Positions 11,830-22,355 of a stretch of 64,000 nt of DNA are shown piece after piece. Both the position numbers and the translations under genes were made by a program. The stretch lies in the NCBI GenBank assembly GCA_900660155.1, contig CABFPE010000614.1, positions 204,206 to 268,205 on the forward strand. The letters are read 5' to 3'. The notes under the pieces are model-generated. The model did not search any database. It worked only from the letters and a program-made list of their open reading frames with translations, and was not told the origin of the DNA. How positions within the stretch are numbered: position 1 is the stretch's first letter; each line of letters begins with the position of its first letter. The stretch comes from Hofstenia miamia. Lineage: Eukaryota; Xenacoelomorpha; Acoela; Hofsteniidae.

Positions 11830-12869
11830 CTGTAACAGGGAACACTTGTTTCCATTAACTTGGAGACCAGACCATATAAAAGATTAAGAGTTTGCCCCAG
11901 CCTTACAGGTGCTCAGGAAAGGTATTTCCAGTGACAAGAATATCATCCATATAGGCTGTTATGCCTGACTTGAGTACATTGGCACCATCCCTAAGCACAT
12001 GGGTTACATAGCACTGAAATGTCATGGGGTCATTGCAGAGCCCAAACAAAAGCCATATACCTCCACTCAAAGAGACCATACAGAGTAATGAAGGCAGTCT
12101 TCAGGATGTCAGAGGACTTAATGGGCACCTGCCAATAAGCCTTGTACAAATCAGGGCAAGTAAACAGCTTGTAATAACTAGCATCATAGAGAAGATCCTT
12201 GATTCAAGGAAGTGGATATGCATCCTTGAATGTGACATTGTTCAATTTCTGGAAATCCACACAAAGGCAGTACTTGTCTCCCTGTTTTATAAAAACAGTA
12301 GGCGCTGCATATGGGCTATTGCTAGCCTGAATAATGCCACTTTCTATTAGAATGCTTAAGATGCATTCATATTCTTCTTGGAGGTTTTCTGGGATTCTCC
12401 TAACTCGAAGGCAAATTGGATGATTGTTCTTAGTTACAATAGAGTGTTGTTTGCCAACACCCTTACCAATGTTGATTGAACCATAATTGAAAACTTCGTG
12501 ATGCTGCCAGAGCAGATGAGAAAGTGCTTTGCACTTTTGAGAGCTAAGGTGTGGATGAGTCCATTCATTGACAAGAGGAATCTGGACAGTATTGTTTGGC
12601 TCCACCAGATTGTGAATAGCAGTTAGTATCAGTAGACAGGCAGCAGCCTGGAATTCCAGATGGACTGGAGATGCAACAATTTTCAATTGAAAAGGGTCTA
12701 TCTTGACCAATGAACTAGAACTGTTTATGATAGTAACATGTGTTCTTCCTTTAGAGATGTGACACAGGTTTGGGGAGAAGTTGATTCCAGTGAAATCCTT
12801 CCATAACATCACCAGTGTATGCAGAGTCAGTGGTGACAGGGACATGTCCCCAATGATGAGGCTCAACAA
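11830..12869 (-). pseudogene. Element A reverse transcriptase
   Basis: The minus-strand reading carries the RT entry block SGIIQASNSPYAAPTVFIKQ and CVDFQKLNNVTFKDAYPLP. The YWQVPIK, ALL-FGLCN and palm neighbourhoods continue below 12204. The upstream part (12869 to about 12550) is the protease-RT linker, which is shared with B. It is a fossil. Confidence 0.85.
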
Positions 12870-13149
12870 TAACCTTCTTGGAAAAACTTAATGAGATATC
12901 CTGTTCTGGAATGGTGGTGAGTTCCTGCCAGTTTTTGCTTTTGTGGATAGAAATTGTATTGTTTCCATAATCAATGATACATGAGTTCTGCTCAAGAAAA
13001 TGATTTCCCAGAATTATAAAATACAGAAGTAGCTGATCACAGGTATCAATAATAATTAAATCAACAACAAACAGTTCCTGCCAAATGCGTAGTTCCAGGT
13101 TCAGTATGTGACCTTTCAAAGACAATGAATTCCTGGAAGCATCCAACAG

Positions 13150-13351
13150 GCGGGTGGTAGATGGAAGTAAGTTGTTTCATGACAAACATAACCTGGAGCA
13201 ACAAGTGTTGCTTATGATGGAGGCAGAGGCCCCAGTGTCAATAGTGACATTAATTAAAGATCCATTTATATCCACAGGGATAATGTTAGTACACAACAGT
13301 GAAGTGATTACCAGGACATTGTGCACACATTTTCTAGGAGGCACACTCCAG
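13150..13351 (-). pseudogene. Element A protease
   Basis: On the minus strand the block INVTIDTGASASIIS is a retropepsin active-site neighbourhood (DTGAS). It is followed (13146 to about 12950) by a hydrophobic segment with IILGNHFLEQN, the usual flap-distal ILG motif. Element B has the matching segment at 17985-18260. It is a fossil. Confidence 0.8.
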
Positions 13352-13693
13352 CTAGTTTAACAGATCACTGGAGCTGACAGGTGAATCAGGAGGATGCTCT
13401 TCCATTTCCAGTTCATTGTGGATGAAACCATTGCCATCTGCAAACAAACAATTCACAGCATGGCATTGAGGTTTAGTGTGGCCCTTTTGACCACAGCAAA
13501 GACAGTGTGTCTGCTCTAGATCAAAATTTGGCTTTGGAGTGGAGGCACTTAAAATGATGGGAGGTTTCAGAGTTGGGTGACTGATCTTAAGTTCTCCACT
13601 ATCCTTATCAATGCATGATGTATTATGTAGCATATATACAATGTTGATGGCTTTATGAATAATCTTATTAAGATCATCTTCAGGGTCACACAT
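13352..13693 (-). pseudogene. Element A gag C-terminus with zinc knuckle
   Basis: The minus-strand frame contains CLCCGQKGHTKPQC, a CCHC zinc knuckle of the nucleocapsid type. A proline- and acid-rich tail runs toward the protease. The CDPEDDLNKIIHKAINIVYMLHN stretch before it matches element B's gag end at about 17560-17640. It is a fossil. Confidence 0.85.
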
Positions 13694-13847
13694 TTCTACA
13701 ATTTGAGGGGACTACAACTAAAGTTATTGTAAAACTACACTCAAAAATAGACAAATTAGTAAAATAGAATGCAAAATTAGCACCAATTGATTAGAGTGTG
13801 AAATAATTGAATTAAAAATCAAAGAGGGTGCCCTGAATGACTCTACA
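13694..13847 (-). repeat. Element A 5' LTR remnant
   Basis: About 154 bp match the first part of the 3' LTR (for example TTAGCACCAATTGATTAGAGTG) and end in GACTCTACA at 13847. The ATAA just outside matches the repeat on the other side of the element. Confidence 0.75.
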
Positions 13848-14627
13848 ATAATAATTCATCCTTTTTGTTAGTTAGCTGTTGGACTTCTTCTTAAAGTTTT
13901 CTTCATGAAAATGGTTGAATCACTTGCAATTTTCTATTTGCATTCACTCAAATTTCTTGTTTAACTGTTTGATCTGATTTTCTAGAAACATGGTTCTAGC
14001 AAGACCTCTTTAGGGCATTGAGTTTGTGATGTAGGTGGGGTCTGGCTTGGTTTTTTATTTTTGCTGGCTTCATGTGTTTGGCATTCTATCAATTGCTGTT
14101 AAGGAGCTTCAACAGGTACTATTAACTGGTTTCATTATAACTAGGCTAGGCTGGTTGGGTTTTTCTGTAATTCTAAAAAAAATTTCTTTTCCTGACAGCA
14201 CTGAGAAATGGTGAATCTATCTGCAATTCAAGAGTGAAAGATTCCATCATATTCTCAAAAGAGGTTCAAAATCTTCTAGTTGATGATGTCATAGCTTCCA
14301 CTGACAGTGGTACATTTATTATCAAACAATACATGTACTTGTTTGTCCTGTGGTAGTCACCATGTGACATCAGTATGAAATCTACTATCATAGCTTATTA
14401 AGGGTTTTAAGTCAATGCATGGATTTACCTATGTTACAAAATAATTAAATCCCACTGCTGTTATACCCTATGAGTTAAGAGTAAAACAGGAGATTGTGTT
14501 GGGGAAGAGTGGCTGACACTCCACTGACCCAATACAGAAAACCTTTAAGAAGAGTTGCATAAGACTAGAGCCCTAATTGATTAAGACAAAAAAAGCCCTA
14601 ACTCTTGGGTGCAAGTAGTGAACCTAA
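13848..14627. other. Spacer between elements A and B
   Basis: I see no gene, repeat or RNA here. It is CpG-poor and only short frames occur. Confidence 0.6.
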
Positions 14628-15394
14628 TGTAGAGTCACTCAAGGCCTCTTTTTTGTGCTTTGAAATTGTAAACAAGTCAGGTAATAAGTTACAGATTTTT
14701 GTAATAATTATGAGTCACTGTAGTGAAGCACACAATAAATTCAACTTCCTTCTACTGTGTTTGGTCTTTTCAATTATTTATCTATTAACCCCCTTTAGAT
14801 TTGTTGATTAAATATTTGTTAATGATAACTCTTATTTAAGATCCAGCAACAATTCAGGAGGAAACTGCACTATGTCTGGGGCAACAAATAGCTCCTTAAT
14901 GGTGACAGCTGAAATTGTGGCCACTTTAGGTTATGGTTATGTGTAGGGAATGACATCTTTTATTTGATCTGTTCATACATGCACTTAATAATTTACACCT
15001 TGTAAATATACTATGCTATTGGTGAACATGAATGCACAGCAATTATGTGCCTGTTATTTACTATTCATTTACATGAGCTGAGATAAGAGAACTCTGAGAT
15101 AAATTGTTTATTGAGCTAGAAATTAATACTTGAGACACACAATTAGCACCTTGGTGAGTAAGGATGGCTTTAAAGATTTGGCTTCAGTATGATGCAGTGT
15201 GGTTTGGTCACTGTTGGAGTTCTTTTTGGAATGGAATTTTTTTATTTGTTAGGCAAAAATCAGTGAACCACCAATGTATGTTTTCTGTTGGAATGCAGGT
15301 CACTCTCTGCTATGGTAGACTTTGCAATCTTTGATCTAAACTCTTGAGTTACCCAGTACCACTAGAGTAGCCAGAGCTCCCCCATGACTCTACA
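14628..15394 (+). repeat. Element B 5' LTR
   Basis: This block starts TGTAGAGTCACTCAAGG and ends ATGACTCTACA, so the first and last ten bases are an inverted pair. It matches 24661-25392 over most of its length. An AATAAA occurs near 14732 and a second AT-rich core element near 14960. Confidence 0.85.
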
Positions 15395-16030
15395 TTGTGA
15401 CCCTTACGTGATTCTGGACAAATTAGGGTGTCAGTTAAACTATCTACTCTATTCTGTTGAAGTTACTGAAGTGGTCATCTGATTCTGCCTGGTGATTGTG
15501 ACATAGTGCTGAGCTGTCACTGTTTCTATATCATACTTGGTTTTATTCTTTCTCTTTGGTGTGAGTCAGCTGGGATAGATTTAACCTGACCATGAATCAA
15601 CTTCACTACCAATCAATGCATAACTTTGCCTCTTATGTTATTTTTACTGCAGTTCTGTGCTNAGAAATTAATACTTGAGACACACAATTAGCACCTTGGT
15701 GAGTAAGGATGGCTTTAAAGATTTGGCTTCAGTATGATGCAGTGTGGTTTGGTCACTGTTGGAGTTCTTTTTGGAATGGAATTNGGACAAATTAGGGTGT
15801 CAGTTAAACTATCTACTCTATTCTGTTGAAGTTACTGAAGTGGTCATCTGATTCTGCCTGGTGATTGTGACATAGTGCTGAGCTGTCACTGTTTCTATAT
15901 CATACTTGGTTTTATTCTTTCTCTTTGGTGTGAGTCAGCTGGGATAGATTTAACCTGACCATGAATCAACTTCACTACCAATCAATGCATAACTTTGCCT
16001 CTTATGTTATTTTTACTGCAGTTCTGTGCT
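15118..16030. repeat. Duplicated blocks joined by single Ns (assembly scar)
   Basis: Bases 15416-15661 recur at 15785-16030 (offset 369), and 15118-15238 recur at 15663-15783 (offset 545). The joins are the lone Ns at 15662 and 15784. The order LTR piece, leader, N, LTR piece, N, leader is what a faulty gap closure of two overlapping contigs would give. Confidence 0.85.
15395..15414 (+). promoter_or_regulatory. Element B primer-binding-site position
   Basis: TTGTGACCCTTACGTGATTC directly follows the 5' LTR, where the tRNA primer binds. It is close to the TGG-start expected for a site complementary to a tRNA 3' CCA end. The tRNA is not identified. Confidence 0.45.
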
Positions 16031-16341
16031 TTTGTAGTCTTGTTCTTCTAGAATTTGGATTTAATACTGTACCCTACACCATGCTGTTACTGTTATTAGT
16101 TTTTGTTTCTCTGAACCTCTATGGAATCCCTCTCAATTTTTGGAATTGTTTTCTGAATTTTTCTTACTGTTCTTCTTGCTGTTTTTTTTTGGCTGAATGG
16201 AATTTAGTGCTTTATCTCATAATGGGACTCCCACTCAGGGTCTCCCCAGTGTGAGCATTAGCAGCCTGAACATTGCTCCTCACACCATTGGAATAAGTTC
16301 TATTGCTTCTCCTTTGTTGTTTGATCCTTACTTTATTAGCC

Positions 16342-17490
16342 CATGGACACCACCATCTCTGAGACCTTAGAACACTGAAATTGATCAACTTTGCACAGCT
16401 TCAAACTGCCCTTGCCAAACAAACCAGTTGACGCCTTGCTTGTGAGCAACACCTAGATTCACTTCAAGCTGAAATGCAAGAGCATGCCAGAGATACCCAA
16501 CTGAGGGAACATCATTTCATTGATTTGATTAAAGCTCTGGAGATCCAACTCCAGACCTTGGCAATGCCTCTGCCTACTTCTCCACTGTGCCAGAGCAGCC
16601 TGCCTTGTTTGTTACCTCCCCAGTCAAGCCCTTCTGAGTACATCACTCACAGTGTTCTACAGGATGTATTGGACAATTTCTCTGAACATTTTTCAGAGCA
16701 AATCTCTGAAATGATTTCTGCTCACATTCTGAGCAGCCCCATTGTCTCTACTTCTACACCAATTACACTGCAATTCATTACTCCTATTACCACTTTCACA
16801 AATGGAGAGCCCACTTTCACTCAGTCAGTCTTGACTCAGACTCCCAAGCTAACCATGATTGCTGCTCCAATTTCATCTGTGCTGAGTGTGACCATTTTGA
16901 CTCCTGCACCTGTAAACAACTGTGTTACCCCTATTGATGTGACTCCAGCTACTCCTTCACAGTCATGTGATCTTTCCACGTCTGCTCTTAAGAGTGGCCC
17001 TCACTTTACTCAGTCATTTCTACCCATGACTGCTGCTGGAGCCAATACTGCTAACTTATTTAATCATCATTCAATACTACCTAAATTCACTGGAAAGATT
17101 GATGAAATCTCTCAATCTTTTGAAGAGTGGTTCTTTCTCTTCAAGTTAACCATGCAGCAGTACAAAACTACCCAGGATGCCACTGTTGGTCAATTCCCCA
17201 CCTACCTTCAAGGTATTCCATACAATCAGTACATGATGTTAGATTTAGATGTGAAGACTAGTTGCATCTTCTTATTGGATATTTTGAAGACCATTATAAG
17301 GCCCCCATTATCAAACATCAGTACAAAACACTACTTTGTGATCTCTCATTCAAAAAAGGTGATGATGTTCACACATACATCACACAAGTAGAATGGCTGT
17401 TTTGTCTAAGTAAACTCACCCCTGAGTATTTGAAGCACAACCTCCTTTCATACATCTGCTGAGGCTTCCTGCCTTACATTCAAAGTTGCT
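16342..17490 (+). pseudogene. Element B gag
   Basis: The longest segment (16474-17391) begins with a helical stretch. A long Ser/Thr/Pro-rich region follows, then a capsid-like block with LPKFTGK and FEEWFFLFKLTMQQYK ending in a QFPTYLQGIPYNQY-type helix. This is the gag capsid core seen in Ty3/Gypsy elements. Continuation toward the zinc knuckle is at 17517-17730. It is a fossil. Confidence 0.75.
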
Positions 17491-17564
17491 TTGAGATCAA
17501 GTGCAATNNNNNNNNNAGGCTTCCTGCCTAACATCCAAAGTTGCCCTGAGCTCAAGTGCAATCC
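17461..17564. repeat. 9-N gap flanked by near-duplicate sequence
   Basis: Bases 17463-17507 and 17517-17562 are two slightly different versions of the same gag stretch, separated by nine Ns. This looks like two alleles or two element copies placed end to end by the assembler. Confidence 0.8.
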
Positions 17565-17739
17565 TGAGGATGATCTCAGTGTAATTATCCACAAAGCCAT
17601 AAGCATCATATACATGCTGCACAACACTACTCATATTGATAAGGATGCCAGAGGCCAAAGCTGGTTCTTCTCCACTGAAGCCTCCTACCTCTTTGAGCAT
17701 CATCACTTCTACCATAAAGATAGAACTTGATAGATAGAA

Positions 17740-18350
17740 CTTGTTGTTTCCATTGTGGTAAAAAAGAGCACACTAAATCTCAGTGCCAAGCAGTTATTTG
17801 TCTAGTTGCTGATAGCAAAGGTTTCATCACTAATGAACCTGGAGACCAAGAATGTTCTCTTGAGTCACCTGTTGGCTTAGCTACCCAGTCAAACTAGTTG
17901 GAGTGCTGCCTCCTAGAAAACGTGTGCATGATGTTCTGGTCATCATGTTGCTGTTGTGTACTAACATAATCCCAGTCAATATAAATAGATCCCTGGTAAA
18001 TGTCACCATCAATACCAGGGCCTCAGCCTTGATCATCAGTGACTCCTGTTGTTCTAAGCTGTGCCTGTTGCAGAATGACCTACATCCATCCACTGTGCAT
18101 CTGCTGGATGCCTCTGGAAATTCTCTCTTGCTCAAAGGTTGCATACTGAACCTAGAGTTACATATTCAGCAGGAGCTTTTTATTGTTGATCTAATTGTCA
18201 TTGATACATGCAGTCAACTGCTTCCATATTACATAATTTTGGGAAACAATTCTCTTGAGCAGAATTCATGCATTATCAATTATGGCAATACCACCATCTC
18301 CATCAGAGAAAGTGAATGTCAGCAAGAGCTTGCCACTGTCCCTAGCCAAG
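17740..18350 (+). pseudogene. Element B zinc knuckle and protease
   Basis: A CCHC knuckle is readable near 17745-17795 (CFHCGKKEHTKSQC). It is followed from 17903 by the retropepsin segment NVTINTRASALIIS and the distal IILGNNSLEQN block. It is homologous to element A at 13352-12950. It is a fossil. Confidence 0.78.
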
Positions 18351-19480
18351 ACATCTCTTTGAGTTTTTCTGAGTGCATGACCATGAAGCCTCATCATTGG
18401 CAATGTGTTCCTGTCACCACTGACTCTGCTTATAACAGAGATGTTATGATTTCTGGATTCAAGGGAAAATGCTTCAGTGGAATAAACTTCTCACCTGATC
18501 TCTGTCTTGTTTCAAAAGGAAAGACATGTGTTACTGTTTTGAATAGTTCTGATTCTTTAGTCAAAATAGATCTGTCTCAATTAAGGCTCATTGCAACTCT
18601 GGTTTGTCTGGAATTTCAGGGTACTGCCTGCTCACCAATCTTAATGGCCATTCATGATCTGGTGGATCCAAGTGACAACATTCAGATCCCCCTTGTTAAT
18701 GAGTGGACGCATCCACATCTTAGCTCTCAGGAGCATGAGTTGCTTTCCCATCTGATTATACAGCATTATGAGGTCTTTAATTATGGTTTGATTAGCATCA
18801 GCCAGGCTGTTGGAGAATAGCATTCCATTGTAACCAAGAACAATCATCAAATTCACTTGCCTGTCAGAAGAGTACCAGAAAATCTTCAGGAAGAGTATGA
18901 AAAGATCTTAAGCAACCTCATAGAAAGTGGCATTATCCAAGCTAGTAATAGCCCCTACATGGCTCCCACTGTCTTCATTAAACAGAGTGACAAGTATTGC
19001 CTCTGCATTGATTTCAGAAAGCTTAATGATGTTACAGTAAAGGATGCATACCCACTCCTGCACATCATGGATCTCCCTTACAATGCCTGTCAATACAAGT
19101 CAATCAGTTGCCTCAACCTGTGGAAGGCTTACTGGCAGGTGCCAATAAAGCCCTCTGATATTTCAAAGACTGCCTTTATAACTCCCTACAGCCTCTTTGA
19201 GTCAAAGTATATGGCTTTTGGGCTCTGCAATGCCCCTGTGACTTTCCAGCACTATGTTACGCACATGCTTAGAAATGGCACCAACATAATTGAACCTGGC
19301 ATAATGGCCTATCTGGACGATATTCTTGTCACCAGTATTACTTTTTCTGAGCATCTGGAAAGGCTTGGACACACTCTCAGCTTGTTATACAAGTCTGGCC
19401 TGTGAGTCAATGGAAACAAGTGTTCTCTGTTACAGCCTTGTGTCACCTTTCTTAAAAGAATTCTTGAACCTGGTCATATC
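18351..19480 (+). pseudogene. Element B linker and reverse transcriptase
   Basis: The linker to about 18820 (with HPHLSSQEHELLSHL) leads into RT blocks SGIIQASNSPYMAPTVFIKQ, CIDFRKLNDVTVKDAYPLL, AYWQVPIK, MAFGLCNAPVTFQHYV and the palm block MAYLDDILVTS. It is one of the best-preserved RT segments in the window, but the element as a whole is broken. Confidence 0.88.
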
Positions 19481-19539
19481 TCCATCAAGAATGATGTGAA
19501 GGACCATCTGGAAAAAATCAAAACTCCCCATTCTTGTAA

Positions 19540-20070
19540 GTACATGCAAAGACTAATGGGATTCTTGAATTTACTATGGTCCCTTCATCTCAGAGTTAGC
19601 TAACAAAACAAAGCACATCTCCAACCTACTGTGGCACAACATTGCTGGATTGAGCAGGAAGAGCTCAACAATGTTAAGAAAGAACTTAGAAGAATTCCCA
19701 GCTTAAACACACTGGATTACTTTAAAGGAATTCCTTATTGACTGTGACACCAGTTCCATTGCTATCAGTGGCGTGTTTAGTCAGATAATTGATGGGAAAG
19801 AGAGCCCCATCCAATATTTCAGCCACAAGCTCCAAAACTCTGAGCTAAATTATGGCATGTCCAAGTCAGAAATGCTTGCTCTGGTCAAGAGTCTGAAAAA
19901 GTTTTGTTTTTTCATTTTGGGCCACATGGCTGAAGAAATTCTCCAGGGACAAATCTAATATTGTTTCCCAGTGGATTGAGTATCTGAATGATTTTACCTT
20001 TTCCATTAAACATTGCTCAGGGAGACTGCACAACAACACAGACTATTGGACTGCTCTCCCAAGTTATGAG
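19540..20070 (+). pseudogene. Element B RNase H
   Basis: Readable blocks are the FLIDCDTSSIAISG-type start, PIQYFSHKLQNSELNYG, SEMLALVKSLKKFCFFI and the tether DYWTALPSYEHD. They match element A's RNase H block for block. It is a fossil. Confidence 0.8.
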
Positions 20071-20099
20071 CATGATATCTTTGAAGCTGCCTGGAGAGA

Positions 20100-21180
20100 A
20101 AAAAACATTGAGGTTTATCCCATTCAGCAATTATGAGTTTCTGCCCAACATCAATGCAGACTGGAATGGAAATGAGATCATCCCCATTTTGGTGAAGGAA
20201 GAAATTACTGAAGCAGAAATTGTACATCACCAATGCCATAACAAAGTGTTAAGCAAGATCATTTCCAAGCTGAAAAATGACAACTACATTCTCAGCCCTA
20301 TTTCTAACAGGTATTTTCAGTGCTATAATTGGCAACTCACTGATGCAGGCCTACTTTATATATAGATCCAAAATAGTTGAATGGCAGTTCCCAAATACTT
20401 CCAAAGAGATCTAGTACAGAAGATCCACAAGAAGGGCCACTTAGGTATCATTCAAACTGAGTGAGCATTTAATGCAAGATATATTACTATTGATATTAGA
20501 TCCGCAGTGCAGGATGTAATCAACAAATGCACCACTTGTCTTTTGCAGGGAGCTGGATATTTTCCAGAACAGTGAGCTGAGCTGCACAGCAGAACTGCAG
20601 AATGCACAAACAAAGTTGTGCATATGGATATTGAGAAGCTCTCTCATGATGAGGAGGGGCACCAGTACCTCCTCATACTTATCAATAATTTCACCAAATA
20701 TGCTTGACTCATCCCCCTTGACAGCAACACTGCTGAGGTTATTGGGGAGAAAGCAGTCAAGGAATGGGTTCTCAAGTTTGGGCCCATGGAGTGCCTAGTT
20801 TCAGATTGCAGCCCTCAATTCAAAAACCACCTTATGGAAACCTTGAATCATATGCTACATGAATTTCAAGAAGAACACTTAACTATCTGTCAGAATACTA
20901 ATCAATCTGTTATCTGTCAACAGTGGAATTTCAATTGCAAATTGCATGGTGAACCTCACAAGGTTGGGGACAAAGTTTTTGCATATTTTCCTTGCCAGAT
21001 CACTGATGCAAATCAAGTGTGGAAGGTTGCCACCAATTGGCAGCGTCTGTTTACCATTACAAAGGTGTTAGATCACCATTGATATCTACTAAATAATGAG
21101 AGAGTCTCCCATTTCCAATGACTCAAATGAACTATTAAGGATATTAGTAATGTCATCATTGACCCTAATAGTTAATTTTC
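20100..21180 (+). pseudogene. Element B integrase
   Basis: The tether (VKEEITEAEIVHHQ) leads to a zinc-binding block near 20430-20560 (HKKGHLGII, then KCTTC). The core neighbourhoods LINNFTKYA and CLVSDCSPQFKN follow, then the C-terminal block KVGDKVFAYFPCQITDANQV with a GPF/Y-like end. It is homologous to element A at 10990-9924. It is a fossil. Confidence 0.83.
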
Positions 21181-21433
21181 ACTTGTTGATGAATGAGTGA
21201 ATGAACTTGAGAATTATACTAACCTCACCAAGTGTGAGGAAGATGACCTCTCCAAGGTTGAGTACAACAATAATCTTGGTAATAGTAACAACATTACTGC
21301 TATTTGTATTTTGCCTAGACATTAAGTTAGGGACCAAGAGTATTTAGACCATTTAAATACCCAAGATTGGGAACTTAATTAATCTTTATGTTTAAGAAAC
21401 CAAACTATATCAGATGAAAAGAACTGAGAATCA

Positions 21434-22269
21434 GCCGTACACAAGAAGATAACTACTTGGGGCACCAAATAGCCCCTCTGGAATCCAAGGAGTCAAGTAA
21501 GTACAGAGTGCCTCTACCAGTGTAAGGTCCAAGAGAAATGAAGAATGGCAACATAAGATTTCTAAGGTAGGAGATGAAACTTTGCACAACCCCTAAAGCT
21601 ATTAGTTTTGTGTGCTACAACTTGTCAGAAGAAACAAAGAACAATTTACACTGGATGTACAACACAAAGAACCTCATGTGTGCAGTGGACATCATTCCAT
21701 TATCATATGCTATGACTCCAAAATGCATGGAGTATTAAAGAGACGGTATTGGCGGAGCATGGTCCATACTTTGTTTGATGATGATTTTAATATAACACAC
21801 CTGTGCCAGCTACTTAACAACAAGTGTGCCATTCAGAAATTTGAGTGTGTCAACATTGACTTTGAGAATTTGCCGTACACAGAAGATAACTGACTTGGTG
21901 CACCAAATAGCCCCTCTGGAATCCAAGGAGTCAAGTAAGTACAGAGTGCCTCTACCAGTGTAAGGTCCAAGAGAAATGAAGAATGGCAACATAAGATTTC
22001 TAAGGTAGGAGATGAAACTTTGCACAACCCCTAAAGCAGTTTTGTGTGCTACAACTTGTCAGAAGAAACAAAGAACAATTTACACTGGATGTACAACACA
22101 AAGAACCTCATGTGTGCAGTGGACATCATTCCATTATCATATTAATTTACACTGACCTTCTTTTGTGTATTAAAGAGACGGTATTGGCGGAGCATGGTCC
22201 ATACTTTGTTTGATGATGATTTTAATATAACACACCTGTGCCAGCTACTTAACAACAAGTGTGCCATTC
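21434..22269 (+). repeat. Tandem near-duplicate in element B's 3' region
   Basis: Bases 21434-21836 and 21872-22269 share long identical runs (for example GCACCAAATAGCCCCTCTGG at 21462 and 21900). They differ in a middle patch of about 25 bases (21705 against 22143). The shared part holds the conserved NLSEETKNNLHW block. It may be a real duplication or a merge of two copies. Confidence 0.8.
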
Positions 22270-22355
22270 TTGCCTTAGTTATGAACATGCATGTCAGTTT
22301 TGAATTTGCTCATCATGTACTTTTTCTGAGTTGGTGAAGTCAATCAGCAAAATAT

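Larger units (their letters stand above)
6070..13847 (-). mobile_element. Element A: Ty3/Gypsy-type LTR element with envelope-like 3' region
   Basis: The ends are TGTAGAATC (6070) and GACTCTACA (13847), and both flanks carry the 4-bp direct repeat ATAA (6066-6069 and 13848-13851). On the minus strand the parts run: 5' LTR remnant (13847-13692), gag with zinc knuckle, protease, RT, RNase H, integrase, a 3' region with an envelope-like tail, a G-rich polypurine tract, then the 3' LTR (7001-6070). It is broken by many changes and is clearly not recent. It also holds a 1179-bp tandem duplication and an inserted short TRIM-type LTR (8787-8967). Confidence 0.85.
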
